Assembly (NCBI GenBank): GCA_001449105.1
Contig: LNIY01000073.1
Coordinates: 1-64,000 of the forward strand
DNA from: Caulobacter vibrioides
Lineage (GTDB): Bacteria > Pseudomonadota > Alphaproteobacteria > Caulobacterales > Caulobacteraceae
Length of the DNA: 64,000 nt
Reading direction: 5' to 3'
Shown: in pieces, positions 26,915-38,419 of the stretch
Layout of the letters: each line of letters starts with the position of its first letter
Position numbering within the stretch: the first letter of the stretch is position 1
Notes under the pieces: model-generated
Database searches by the model: none
Told to the model about the DNA's origin: nothing
Seen by the model: the letters and a program-made list of their open reading frames with translations, nothing else
Translations under genes and position numbers: made by a program

Positions 26915-29674
26915 TCAGAAGGCGTACTTCAGCGTCAGCAGGCTCGTGCGCCCGGAGTTGACCACGTCCGAGATCGCCAGGCTGTCTTTGCCCACGTGGG
27001 ACCAGTAGCTGTAGTTCTTGAACAGGTTGGACACCGACAGGTCGACCGTGACCCCGTTGCCGAAGTCATAGCCGGCGTGCAGGTCGGTGCGGCGGGTCGG
27101 ACGGGTCCAGTAGTCGAGCCCGGCCACGCGGTTGTAGGCCATGACCGTCTCGCCGGCGTAGTTCCAGTTCAGGTCGATCGTGAAGTTTCGCCAGGCGTAG
27201 TTCAGCTTCACGTTGGCCAACTCGTCCGGCGCGTTCTGCATCCGCTTCTTTTCGCCGCCGCCGATGTCCACTTCGGTCCACTGGCGGGTGTAGTTGGCGC
27301 CGGCGCCGAAGCCCGACAGCCAGCCCGGCAGCATGTCGAACTTCTGATAGAGCTGGATTTCCAGGCCCCGGACGTAGCCGCTACCGCCGTTGGTCGGCGA
27401 GACGATGGTCACGCGGTCGAAGGTCTCGCCGTTGTACTGCGTGCCGCCAGAAGCCTCGCCGCCGTTCACGGTGGTGGAGCCGTTGTCGTACATGTAGTCC
27501 GACAGGCGCTTGTAGTAGGCGCCGATCATGGCGTAGCCGCCGATGCTGCTGCGCCACTCGGCCGAGGCGTCGAAGTTCCAGGACTTCAGCGTCTTCAGGT
27601 CGGGATTGCCACGCGTGACGGTGATCGAGTTGTCGCCGCGCGAGGTGGTTTCGGCCCCGCCCAGTTGCACGAGCGCGGGCCGCATGTACGAGCGGGTGAT
27701 CGAGGCGCGGTACACGGCCTCGCCGGTCGGGCGATAGTTGACGAACAGGCTGGGCAGCCACTCGTCATACTTGGTCGAGTTGGACTCGAAGCGCTTGGCC
27801 TCGTCGTCGTTGTTCCAATAGGTGTTCTCGATCTCGGTGTGCTCGAAGCGCAGCCCGGGAATGACCTCGAACGCCCCCAGGTCCCACTTGCCGGTCACGT
27901 AGGCGGCCGTGACGCTCTCGTCGCCCTTCAGCGTGTTGCAGTTGCGGTAGCAGAGATCGGCGGCGGCCGCCTCGGCGTTGAAGTTCTGGCGGAACAGCTC
28001 GAGCAGGCGGTCGTGGTTCACCTTCGGCGCGCGGATGTCGTAGAGGCCCGGATAGACGGAGTCGAAGTAGCCCGAGACCAGGCCCAGCTCCTGCCAGGTC
28101 ACGCCCGGACGGCCCAGGATGTTGGCGAAGTGGTCGTTGGTCCAATCGTGGCTGCTGACGCGGCGGTGGCTGGTGACGTACTTGGCGCCGGCCTTGACGT
28201 AGGAGAGGGCGCCGTCGGCGAAGTCGTACTGGGCGTCGAAGCGGCCGCCGACCTTCTGCTGGTTGGAGAACTGCTCGGTCAACTGACCGGCCCGGCGAGC
28301 CAGCAGGGCGGTTCCGGAATTGTTGATCAGGTCGCGCTGGGCCTGGGTCAGGAGCGGCATCGGATAGCCGTCCTTGTTGTAGCCGATGAACAGGCCGCTG
28401 TAGGGCAGCACCGAGCCGGCGTTGTAGTTGTCCGACTGGTTGTTGCGCACCGAGGCTTCGATGTGGTCGGGGCGGTCGTTGCCGCCGTAGGAGTAGAAGA
28501 CCGACGGCGACAGGGTCCATGCGCCCAGGCGCTTCACGCCTCCGAAGGTCACGGTGCTCAGGTCGGCGTCCTCGGGGTTGGTCGTGTACCACATCCGCAC
28601 CGACGAGTTCGTCAGGGTCAGGTCGTAGAGGCCGGTCGCGGCGTTGAACACGCGGGCGCGGTTCTGGACGAACTGGTTGAGGGTCGAGTTCTGCTGGGTC
28701 TCGGCGACGGCGTAGGAGCCGCGCAGATAGACGTCCAGGCTGTCGTCCGGACGCCAGTCGAGCGAGAAGTTGCCGCCGTAGCGCTTGGTGTAGCCGGTGG
28801 AGACGCCGACGTTCAGGCCGGTCAGGGCGAGGTTGGCTTCCTTGTCCATGCCGGCCGGGTTCGTGCCCTCGGCCGAGTTCGTGGCCGAGTGCAGATAGGC
28901 CCAGCCGCCGTCGTTCTGGGCGTTCATCAGGGCCGCGATCATCGAGTTGGCGAAGGTGCGCTTGTCGTAGAAGGCGCTGACATAGACGCCGAACTGGTCG
29001 TTCTGGCCGAAGCGCCGGGCGAACTCGCCGCTGACGCCGCCGCCCAGGCCGTCCTCGTCATAGTCGCGAGCCCGGCTCTCGACCCGACCGGCGACCGACA
29101 GCGAGGCGTAGCCGTCGCGGAAGCTGAAGGCTGACGGGGTGATGAAGTCGATGGTGCCGCCGATGGCGTCGCCGTCCATGTCGGCGGTGGAGTTCTTGTT
29201 GACGACGATGGTCTTCAGGCCCGAGGGCGGCAGCAGCGACAGCTGCACCTGGCGCGAGTAGGGCATGCCCTGGGCCACGTTGACGCCGTTGATCAGCGCC
29301 AGGGTGAACTCCGAGTTCATGCCGCGCACGCCCACGAACATGCCTTCGCCGCGCGAGGCGCCGTCGACGCCGCCGAAGAACGAGTTGCCGGTGTTCTGCA
29401 CGCTGATGCCGGGCAGCAGGGCCAGGGCCTCGGCGACGTTGTGCACGGCGGTGTGCTCCAGGTCGTCGGCCGACATCACGCTGACGGCGTTGTCGCTGGC
29501 CATCTGGGTGCGCATGGCGTCGTTGCGGGTGGCCACGACGGTCACCGTGGCGACCTCGGCGGCGTCCGACGTCGTGGACGGCGCGTCCTCGGCGAAGGCC
29601 TGGCCCGCGCCCAGCAGGGAGAAGAGCGCCACCGAGGACGCGAGAAGCTTGGTTTTGAACGATAGCGTTTTCAT
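26915..29674 (-). CDS. TonB-dependent receptor, STN-less paralogue
   Basis: 919 residues. Signal peptide about 1-28 (ends AGQAFAED). TonB box ATVTVVATRND near 41-51, with no STN domain. The plug carries HNVAEALALLPGISVQNTG and NSEFTLALINGVNVAQG, then a barrel ending in LLTLKYAF. It is paralogous to the STN receptor at 22765-25812 over plug and barrel. It is read divergently from the GH1 gene at 29933, with 258 bp between, so it may belong either to the phosphatase/HD group or to the glycosidase cluster. Ligand unknown. Confidence 0.93.
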   Translation of the reverse strand: MKTLSFKTKLLASSVALFSLLGAGQAFAEDAPSTTSDAAEVATVTVVATRNDAMRTQMASDNAVSVMSADDLEHTAVHNVAEALALLPGISVQNTGNSFFGGVDGASRGEGMFVGVRGMNSEFTLALINGVNVAQGMPYSRQVQLSLLPPSGLKTIVVNKNSTADMDGDAIGGTIDFITPSAFSFRDGYASLSVAGRVESRARDYDEDGLGGGVSGEFARRFGQNDQFGVYVSAFYDKRTFANSMIAALMNAQNDGGWAYLHSATNSAEGTNPAGMDKEANLALTGLNVGVSTGYTKRYGGNFSLDWRPDDSLDVYLRGSYAVAETQQNSTLNQFVQNRARVFNAATGLYDLTLTNSSVRMWYTTNPEDADLSTVTFGGVKRLGAWTLSPSVFYSYGGNDRPDHIEASVRNNQSDNYNAGSVLPYSGLFIGYNKDGYPMPLLTQAQRDLINNSGTALLARRAGQLTEQFSNQQKVGGRFDAQYDFADGALSYVKAGAKYVTSHRRVSSHDWTNDHFANILGRPGVTWQELGLVSGYFDSVYPGLYDIRAPKVNHDRLLELFRQNFNAEAAAADLCYRNCNTLKGDESVTAAYVTGKWDLGAFEVIPGLRFEHTEIENTYWNNDDEAKRFESNSTKYDEWLPSLFVNYRPTGEAVYRASITRSYMRPALVQLGGAETTSRGDNSITVTRGNPDLKTLKSWNFDASAEWRSSIGGYAMIGAYYKRLSDYMYDNGSTTVNGGEASGGTQYNGETFDRVTIVSPTNGGSGYVRGLEIQLYQKFDMLPGWLSGFGAGANYTRQWTEVDIGGGEKKRMQNAPDELANVKLNYAWRNFTIDLNWNYAGETVMAYNRVAGLDYWTRPTRRTDLHAGYDFGNGVTVDLSVSNLFKNYSYWSHVGKDSLAISDVVNSGRTSLLTLKYAF

Positions 29675-29859
29675 CGACCGCAGGCCCTGAACAGGAGCTG
29701 GGAGTTGCCCCTGATCTCAAGGGACGCGGCCGTTTGCGCGACGCGCCGAAACTTTATGAATACTTCACAATGGGACCCGCCCGACCCCTATGGCAGGGCG
29801 GCGGCCTGGCGGTGCGTGCAGGGGGCGCAGAGGCGGAGATGAGGGGTCTTCTGGAAATA

Positions 29860-29898
29860 TACAAGCAGGATTGACTGCATATTATTGTTGTCTATGGT
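29860..29898 (+). promoter_or_regulatory. Promoter and operator-like motif of the GH1 gene
   Basis: TACAAGCAGGATTGACTGCAT begins at 29860 and is shared, with few changes, by the region ahead of the GH20 gene (37894 on). It contains a GCAG-N6-CTGC dyad (29865-29878). TTGACT (29871-29876) and TATGGT (29893-29898), 16 bases apart, make a plausible sigma-70 promoter, so a repressor bound at the dyad would cover the -35 box. One of the two TetR-family proteins of this locus is a natural candidate. Confidence 0.55.
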
Positions 29899-29932
29899 CG
29901 CCTCAAACCTTGAGGAAAAAGGGGAGGCGGCT

Positions 29933-31252
29933 ATGGGCGTTCAGGGCGTCGATCGACGGGCGGTGCTGTTGGCCGGGATGGCGGGAGCCGGCGCCCCTGC
30001 GCTCGCGGCGGCGCGAGGCAAGGCGCCGGGCTTCCTGTGGGGTACGGCCGGAGCGGCCTATCAGATCGAGGGCGGCAACCACGCCAGCGATCTTTGGGTG
30101 ATGGAGCACGTCAAGCCGACGATCTTCCGTGAGCCCTCGGGCGACGCCGCCGACGCCTACAACCGCGTCGACCAGGACATCGCCCTGGCCGCGTCGCTGG
30201 GCTTCAACACCCACCGCTTCTCGATCGAGTGGTCGCGGATCGAGCCTGAGCCCGGCCAGGTATCGCTGGCCGCCATCGCCTATTACCGCCGGGTGCTGGA
30301 AGCCATCCGCCGTCACGGCATGACGCCCTTCGTCACCTACAACCACTTCACGACGCCGCGCTGGTTCGCGGCCGCTGGCGGCTTCGAGACCCGCGAGGGC
30401 ATCGCGCCCTTCGTCCGCTACTGCACGCTGGTCTCCCAGCACCTGGGCGACCTGATCGGCATCGCCTCGACCTTCAACGAGCCCAATCTCGGCGCCCTGG
30501 TCAGCTGGTCGCCGGCCATCCGGCCGCTGCGGCCCTATATCGAGGCCTCGCGCAAGGCCGCCGCCGCGGCGGTCGGCGCGCCCGCCTGGGCGCCGCCGGT
30601 GCTGGGCGATTTCCGTATCCAGCAGCCGATCATGATCGAGGCCCACGAGCGGGCCTACGAGGCGATCCGCAAGGCCTCGAACGACCGCTATCCCGTGGGC
30701 GTAACCCTGTCGCTGAACGACGAGCGCGCGCCGGCCTCGGGGCCTAGCGGCGTCGAGGCCAAGCAGGCCCAGGTGATGCTGCCGTGGCTGGCCGCCCAGG
30801 GCGACTTCATCGGCGTGCAGAACTACACCTGGACCGAGGTCGGCCCGGACGCCGACCTGCCGGCGCCCAAGGACGTCGAGCTGAGCCAGATGGGCTATCC
30901 GGCCGCGCCCGAGGCCTTGGAAGGCGTGATCCGCGCGGTCGCCCGCCACACCAGGAAGCCGATCTACGTCACCGAGAACGGCGTCGCCACCGAGGACGAC
31001 AAGCGGCGCGTGGCCTTCATCGACAAGGCCGTGCCGGGCGTCTTCGCCTGCATGCGGGACGGCATCGACGTGCGCGGCTACATCCACTGGTCGCTGCTCG
31101 ACAACTGGGAGTGGTTCTCCGGCTACGGACCCAAGTTCGGCCTGGTCGCGGTGGACCGCACCACCTTCGCCCGCACGCCCAAGCCCAGCGCCCGCCACAT
31201 GGGCGCGATCGCCCGCAGGGGCGTGCCGGCAGGTCTGCCGAAGGCCCGCTGA
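29933..31252 (+). CDS. Glycoside hydrolase family 1 beta-glucosidase, exported
   Basis: 439 residues from the ATG at 29933 (GGGGAGG upstream); the frame runs back to 29885. The N-terminus DRRAVLLAGMAGAGAPALAA looks like a twin-arginine signal. GH1 hallmarks are FLWGTAGAAYQIEG, the acid/base Glu183 in TFNEPN, the nucleophile Glu348 in YVTENG, and DNWEWFSGYGPKFGLVAVD near the end. The enzyme should hydrolyse beta-glucosides or related beta-linked sugars in the periplasm. It leads a probable operon with a GH3 enzyme and a type B carboxylesterase, suggesting breakdown of esterified beta-glycosides. Exact sugar specificity is not readable from the motifs. Confidence 0.93.
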   Translation: MGVQGVDRRAVLLAGMAGAGAPALAAARGKAPGFLWGTAGAAYQIEGGNHASDLWVMEHVKPTIFREPSGDAADAYNRVDQDIALAASLGFNTHRFSIEWSRIEPEPGQVSLAAIAYYRRVLEAIRRHGMTPFVTYNHFTTPRWFAAAGGFETREGIAPFVRYCTLVSQHLGDLIGIASTFNEPNLGALVSWSPAIRPLRPYIEASRKAAAAAVGAPAWAPPVLGDFRIQQPIMIEAHERAYEAIRKASNDRYPVGVTLSLNDERAPASGPSGVEAKQAQVMLPWLAAQGDFIGVQNYTWTEVGPDADLPAPKDVELSQMGYPAAPEALEGVIRAVARHTRKPIYVTENGVATEDDKRRVAFIDKAVPGVFACMRDGIDVRGYIHWSLLDNWEWFSGYGPKFGLVAVDRTTFARTPKPSARHMGAIARRGVPAGLPKAR

Positions 31253-31317
31253 GCGCGCCTCGTTCCTTCCTCCATCTCAGTGACGTGAACGGCCTGCGGG
31301 CCGCGAGGATTTCCCCT

Positions 31318-33542
31318 GTGTTGAAGCGCTTTGTCGGACTGCTGCTGATGACCACCACCCTGACCACGGCGGCGCACGCCCAGGCGCTCGCCGACCCGGA
31401 CGCCCGCGCCAAGGCGCTGGTCGACGCCATGACGCTGGACGAACAGATAGGCCTGATGCGCACCCAGGCGGGCTTCGGCCTGCTGTCGCTGGGCATTCCG
31501 CTGCCGCCGTCGGTGCCCGAGAGCATGCGCAAGTCCACGCCGCCCGGCGCGCTCGGCTCGGCCGGCTATGTCCCGCCGGTGGAGCGCGTGGGCATGCCGG
31601 CCCAGCAGATGTCGGACGCCAGCCTGGGCGTCGGCAACCTCGGCGGCTTCCTGCGGCGAGGCGACGAGGCGACCTCGCTGCCGGCCACCCTGGCCCTGGC
31701 GGCGACGTTCGACCTGGACCTCGCCCAGGCGGCCGGCGACATGCTGGGCGCCGAAGCTCACGCCAAGGGCTTCAACGTGCAACTGGCCGGCGGCGTCAAC
31801 CTGACCCGCGAGCCGCGCAACGGCCGCAACTTCGAATATGCCGGCGAGGACCCGCTGCTGGCCGGGCAGATCGTCGGCGCCCAGGTGGCCGGGATCCAGG
31901 GCCGCCACGTGGTTTCGACCGTCAAGCACTTCGCCCTCAACGCCCAGGAGACCGGCCGCTTCGTGCACGACGCCCGAATGGACGAGGGCGCCTTGCGGGA
32001 AAGCGATCTGCTGGCCTTCGAGATCGCCATCGCCCGCGGCAAGCCCGGTTCGGTGATGTGCGCCTACAACAAGATCAACGGCCTCTATGCCTGCGAGAAC
32101 CCGTTCCTGCTGGGCCAGGTGCTGAAGGGCGACTGGAAGTATCCTGGCTGGGTTATGTCGGACTGGGGCGCCTCGCACAGCCTGGCGCCGTCGCTGGCGG
32201 CGGGCCTCGACCAGGAGTCGCCGCAGGACGAGCCCTACTTCGGCGGGCTGAAGGCGGCTGTCGAGCGCGGCGAGGTTTCGGCCGAGCGGGTGCGCGAGGC
32301 GGCTCTGCGCATCGTGCGCGGCTTCCAGGCCGTCGGCGCGATCGACCATCCGGCCAAGCCGGGCGGCGCGATCGACAAGGAGGCTCATGCCGATGTCGCC
32401 GAGCGCGTGGCCCTGCAGGGCATGGTGCTGCTGAAGAACGACGGCGTCCTGCCGCTGGCGGCGAAGGCCAGCCGTATCGTCGTCATCGGCGGTTTCGCCG
32501 ACAGGGGCGTGCTGTCGGGCGGCGGCTCCTCGCAGGTGATGCCCTATGGAGGCCACTTCCTCGACAAGCGGGGCAGGGAAGGCATCGCCGCCGTCCTGTC
32601 GCCGGTCTACGGCCTGTCCTCGCCGCTGGAGGCGCTGAAGGCCCTGCGGCCCGACGCCCGGATCACCTTCGACGACGGGACCGACCCGGTTCGAGCCGCC
32701 GCCCTGGCCAGGGACGCGGACGTCGCCATCGTCTTCGCCACCCGGGCCGAGGAGGAGGGCATGGACGCCCTGAGCCCCGGTCTGCCCTACGGCCAGGACG
32801 AATTGATCGCCGCCGTCGGTGCGGCCAATCCGAGGACCGCGGTCGTGCTGGAGACCGGCAACCCGATCCTGATGCCATGGCTGTCAAAGGTCGGGGCAGT
32901 GCTGCAGGCCTGGTATCCGGGCCAGCGCGGCGGCCCGGCCATCGCCAAGATCCTGACCGGCGAGGTCTCGCCCTCGGGCCGCCTGCCGATGACCTTCCCG
33001 GCGACCATGGCGCAGTTGCCCAGGCCGCAGGTGCCGGGCCTGGACCCGACCGCCAAGCGCGCGCCGCTGGGCCTGGGCGTCAAGGTCGCGCCGTTCGCCC
33101 TGGACTTCCCCGAAGGCGCCGACGCCGGCTACCGGTGGTTCGAGCGCACCAAGGCGAGGCCCTTGTTCCCGTTCGGTCATGGCCTGACCTACACCCGCTT
33201 TGGCTATTCGAAGCTGGCCGCGAAGGGCGGCGAGGACCTGTCGGCGACCTTCACCCTGACCAACACAGGCGAACGCGCCGGCGCCGAGGTCGCCCAGCTC
33301 TATGTCGCCCCGCCTGGCGGCGTTCATCGCCTGGTCGGCTGGGCGCGGGTCGAGCTGGCGCCGGGCGAGAGCCGCCAGGTGACCATCGCGGCGGATCCGC
33401 GCCTGCTGTCGTCGTGGGACGCCAAGGCCGGCGGCTGGAGCCGCGAGGCGGGGACCTACGACCTCTATGTCGGCAAGGCCGCCGGCTCGCGCGACCTGCC
33501 GGGCAAGGCGAAGCTGACGGCGGCGACGCAAGGCGCGAGCCG

Positions 33543-33546
<4 letters not shown>
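31318..33546 (+). CDS. Glycoside hydrolase family 3 beta-glucosidase, secreted
   Basis: 742 residues from a GTG at 31318, with GAGGAT upstream; the open frame starts far earlier, overlapping the GH1 gene in another frame, but that part is spurious. Signal peptide about 1-21 (ends TTAAHAQ). The N-terminal barrel has EGALRESDLLAFEIAI and the nucleophile Asp282 in VMSDWGAS. The alpha/beta sandwich and C-terminal fibronectin-III-like domain (ATFTLTNTGERAGAEVAQLYV) complete the family architecture. Expected to remove terminal beta-glucosyl or xylosyl units. It starts 65 bp after GH1 and its stop overlaps the next start (ATGA). Confidence 0.93.
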
Positions 33547-35102
<1,556 letters not shown>

Positions 35103-35703
35103 ACCGGCGGCAGGGCGGCGGCGATCATGTCGCGCAGCAGGCGCACCGATTTTCGCAGGTCGCCTTCGCCCTCCAGGGTCTGGGCCACTGACAGGCCGCG
35201 TATGGACCAGACGATCACCCGGATCAGGTCCTGGGCGACCGGCGCGCCGAACACCACGTCGTAGCGCGCCGTCCAGGCCAAGGCGTCGATCTCGATGGCG
35301 TCCTGCAGGGGCAGCAGGCGCTCGGCCAGCTGCGGGTCGCTGCGCGAGCCCTGCAGGATCTCCAGCACCGCCACGCCCGAGGGGCGGCTCAGCACGTCCC
35401 AGACCATCTCGGGCATGGCCAGCAACTGCTCGCGCAGGTCGCGGACCGGCCGCAGGCGGGTCACGTACTCGGCCACCTCGCGGTCATAGACGGCCCGCAC
35501 CACGTACAGCATCAGGTCCACCTTGGTGGGGAACTGGTGCAGCATGGCGCCACGACTGACGCCGGCCTCGCGGGCCACCAGCAGTGTTGTGGCAGCCGCG
35601 TAGCCGTGGCGATGGAGGCAGCCGATCGCCGCCTCCAGCACCCGGGTTCTGGTCTCGTCGCTGCGTTCGGCCTGGGTGCGGCGTGGTCTCGTGCCCGCCA
35701 TGC

Positions 35704-37878
35704 CTAGCGCGCCGCCGTCAGCAGCGCGCGAACGCCGGGACCGATCTTGATGATCAGGTCGGCCGGCGGCTGCTTGCCCAGGAAGCTGAACAGCGGCCGG
35801 GCCGACGCCGCCTCGAAGGCCGCGATCCGCGCCAGCACGGCCTCTGCCGCCGTCCGGTCTTCCTGCGACAGCGGCTTGCCGGCTTCGGCGGCGTCCATGG
35901 CCTGCAGGCCGGCCTTCGCCAGCGCCGCCACATCGGCCGAGATCGGCAGGGCCGCCTCCAGCGCCGAGCGACCCTTGGCCACCGCCTGGAAGCGGGCGTC
36001 GTTGGCGCGCCAGGTCTCGAGGTCGGCGCGCAGAGCGGCGGCCTGGCCGCGATCGCCAGCGGCATAGGCCTTCGCGCGGGCTTCGAACTGTCGGGCGACC
36101 AGGCTGTCCACCGGAGCGGCGTCGGCCAGGGCGTTCAGTTCCTGCACGATCTTCTGGCCGCGCAGGGCCGCCAGAATACGGTGATTGTGCGCCATGTTCC
36201 GCGTCGGACCCACGAGGTGGAGCAGGGTCATGACGGGCTCGGCGCCGCCGGGCGCCAGGCGCGCGGCCATGCGGGCCTGGGCGTCGCCGTCCTGCAAGCC
36301 TTGCAGTCGCAACTGGTCCTGCACCGTCGGCAGGCGGCGGTAGAGGTCGTCGGCGTCGCGCACCTCGCGCGGCGACCAGAAGCGTTCGGCCATGGCGGCG
36401 GCGCGCGGCCAGAGCGCCTTGTCGACCATCTCGTCGCTGATCGTCTCGGCCCACAGCGGCGCCTCGCCGCCCAGGACCAGAGCCTCCTCGTCCGGCGTCA
36501 GCGGGGGCAGGGGCTTGGCGACGAGGGCGTCGGTCAGCACGGCCGCCATCAGCGGGCTCAGCTTGCGGCCCTTCTCGGCCTCGGCCGGGGTCAGGCCCGC
36601 GGCCGAGGTGTCCAGCGGATCGTACTGGTAGTGGAACGCCGCCGGCTCAAGCAGGTCGAGATAGTAGCCGGCCGAGACGATGGTCCGGTGACCGGCCCGC
36701 ACCGCGTGCGCCGTGGCGTTCGAGGTCTGCCAGGCCTGCACGACCACGTTCTTGGGCACGGTCCCCGTGACGGCGATCTCTTCCCAGCCAATCACCGTCT
36801 TGCCGTGCTTGCGCATGATCGCCGCCACCCGCTGGTGGAAGCGCGCCTCCAGCGCCTGCTTGGACGCAAGGCCCTCGGCCTTCATGAAGGCCTGCACGTG
36901 CGGGTGGTCGAGCCACACCGCGTCGCTGACCTCATCGCCGCCCACATGGAAATAGGCGTCGGGGAACAGGCCGGCCATCTCGCCCAGCAGGCGGTCGAGG
37001 AAGCGGTAGGTGTCCTCCCGCGTGGGATCCAGGGCGCGGTCCAGCGCCGCGAAGGCGTTGGCCGGCTTGGGTTGGGCGAGGGTGAACTGCGGATAGGTCT
37101 CGGCGATGGCGCCGCCGTGTCCGGGCACGTCGAACTCGGGCACGATCCGCACGCCACGTTCGCCGGCATAGGCGACCAGCTCGCGCATCTGGTCCTGAGT
37201 GTAGAACTGGCCGTTCCCGGCGGTCTGAAGCTTCGGATAGCGTCGGCTCTCGACGCGGAAGCCCTCGTTGTCGGACAGGTGCAGGTGCAGGACGTTGAGC
37301 TTGACCCGCTCCATGGCGTCGATCTGGCGCTTGATCGTGTCGAGCGAGACGAAGTGGCGGACGGTGTCGATCATCAGGCCGCGCCAGGCGAACCGGGGCG
37401 CATCGTCGATGGTCGCGTAGGCCAGGGTCGCGCCCGGCGGGGCGGTCTCGACCAACTGGCGCAAGGTCGCCAGGCCTCGCAGAACGCCCAGCGCGCCGCC
37501 GGCCTCCAGGGTCACGCCATCCGCGCCGACAGTCAGGCGGTAGGCCTCTTCGGCGCGCGGATCGCCGCCCTTGGGCGCGAGCCGGCAGGTCACGGCCAGG
37601 GACGGACCCTGCCGGCCGGTCAGGGCCATGCCCGTCAGGCGCAGCATGTCGTCCTGCAAGCGCCGCGCGGCCGCGGGCAGGCGAGGATCGGCGCAGTCCT
37701 TCCAGGTGACGGCGAAGGCGCCGTCGATTGGCAGGGCGCCGTGGCTCCAGGTCGCCTGGCGCGGCTGCGGCATCAGGACGGGCGCGGCGATCGCGGGCAA
37801 GGCGGTCAGCGCCAGCATGCCCGCCAGCGGCAGGAACATCGGCCGAGGCGATCGGGAGGAGAGGGGGCGCGGGCGCAT
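35704..37878 (-). CDS. Glycoside hydrolase family 20 beta-N-acetylhexosaminidase, secreted
   Basis: 724 residues from the ATG at 37878. Signal peptide about 1-32 (LAGMLALTALPAIAA). An N-terminal GH20b-like domain precedes the catalytic barrel: FAWRGLMIDTVRHF, LNVLHLHLSDNEGFRVE, IVPEFDVPGHGGA and the catalytic Asp315-Glu316 pair in HVGGDEV, then VVVQAWQ. A helical C-terminal region of about 150 residues follows. Expected to release terminal GlcNAc or GalNAc from chitooligosaccharides, glycans or peptidoglycan fragments. It is divergent from the small periplasmic protein and TBDR at 37984-40708 and co-transcribed with the TetR gene downstream. Confidence 0.95.
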   Translation of the reverse strand: MRPRPLSSRSPRPMFLPLAGMLALTALPAIAAPVLMPQPRQATWSHGALPIDGAFAVTWKDCADPRLPAAARRLQDDMLRLTGMALTGRQGPSLAVTCRLAPKGGDPRAEEAYRLTVGADGVTLEAGGALGVLRGLATLRQLVETAPPGATLAYATIDDAPRFAWRGLMIDTVRHFVSLDTIKRQIDAMERVKLNVLHLHLSDNEGFRVESRRYPKLQTAGNGQFYTQDQMRELVAYAGERGVRIVPEFDVPGHGGAIAETYPQFTLAQPKPANAFAALDRALDPTREDTYRFLDRLLGEMAGLFPDAYFHVGGDEVSDAVWLDHPHVQAFMKAEGLASKQALEARFHQRVAAIMRKHGKTVIGWEEIAVTGTVPKNVVVQAWQTSNATAHAVRAGHRTIVSAGYYLDLLEPAAFHYQYDPLDTSAAGLTPAEAEKGRKLSPLMAAVLTDALVAKPLPPLTPDEEALVLGGEAPLWAETISDEMVDKALWPRAAAMAERFWSPREVRDADDLYRRLPTVQDQLRLQGLQDGDAQARMAARLAPGGAEPVMTLLHLVGPTRNMAHNHRILAALRGQKIVQELNALADAAPVDSLVARQFEARAKAYAAGDRGQAAALRADLETWRANDARFQAVAKGRSALEAALPISADVAALAKAGLQAMDAAEAGKPLSQEDRTAAEAVLARIAAFEAASARPLFSFLGKQPPADLIIKIGPGVRALLTAAR

Positions 37879-37893
37879 GCAGGCATTTCCATT

Positions 37894-37925
37894 TACAAGC
37901 GGTCTTGACTGCATGTTAGTTGTGG
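37894..37925. promoter_or_regulatory. Operator-like motif in the GH20 / TBDR divergent promoter
   Basis: TACAAGCGGTCTTGACTGCAT begins at 37894 and matches the site ahead of GH1 (29860) at 17 of 21 positions. It includes CAAG-N4-CTTG and a GCGG-N6-CTGC imperfect dyad. TTGACT at 37905-37910 could be a -35 box for the plus-strand operon. The position between divergent genes suits a repressor controlling both. Confidence 0.55.
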
Positions 37926-37983
37926 TTCAATCGTTTCGGCAACAAACAAAAGGTCCTCGGGACCATTCCGCGGGAGAAACAGC

Positions 37984-38301
37984 ATGCGCATCGCGACGGC
38001 CCTGGCCGTGACCCTACTGGCGGCTGCGCCCGCCCTGGCCCAGACCGCGCCCACGGCGCCCGCTACGCCCGCTGCTGCTGCGGCCTATTCGGCGGACACG
38101 CCGCTGGCCGCTCTGGTCGCCGATCCGGCCGCCAAGGCGGTGCTCGACAAGACCCTGCCCAACCTCGCCAAGCACCCGGCCTTCGAGCAGTTCAAGGCCA
38201 TGAGCCTGCGCCAGCTGCAGCCCTACGCCTCGGGCGCGATCAGCGAAGAGGCGGTCGGCAAGGTCGACGCCGAGCTGAAGGCCCTGACGGCCAAGTCTTA
38301 G
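37984..38301 (+). CDS. Small periplasmic protein of unknown function, linked to a TBDR
   Basis: 105 residues. Signal peptide about 1-20 (ends APALAQ), then a proline/alanine/threonine-rich linker (about 21-35) and a compact predicted helical domain (LVADPAAKAVLDKTLPNLAKHP, MSLRQLQPYASGAISEEAV). I do not recognise a named family with certainty. It is first in a likely operon with the TBDR at 38420, and divergent from GH20. A role as a periplasmic binding or accessory partner of that receptor is inference from position only. Confidence 0.7.
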   Translation: MRIATALAVTLLAAAPALAQTAPTAPATPAAAAAYSADTPLAALVADPAAKAVLDKTLPNLAKHPAFEQFKAMSLRQLQPYASGAISEEAVGKVDAELKALTAKS

Positions 38302-38307
38302 CGGGGC

Positions 38308-38327
38308 GGTCCCGGTCGGTCGGGACC
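38308..38327 (+). other. Short intercistronic hairpin
   Basis: A 7-bp inverted repeat, GGTCCCG (38308-38314) with CGGGACC (38321-38327), follows the stop of the small protein. It lacks a T-run. It could limit read-through or protect the upstream message from decay, giving unequal amounts of the small protein and the receptor. Confidence 0.35.
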
Positions 38328-38419
38328 ATCCGGACAACCAGAACAGAGCAACCGACGTCTGCCGGCGTCGGCGCGATGAAACACGCACTCGAAAAACACG
38401 AACGGGGGAGAAGAGACCA

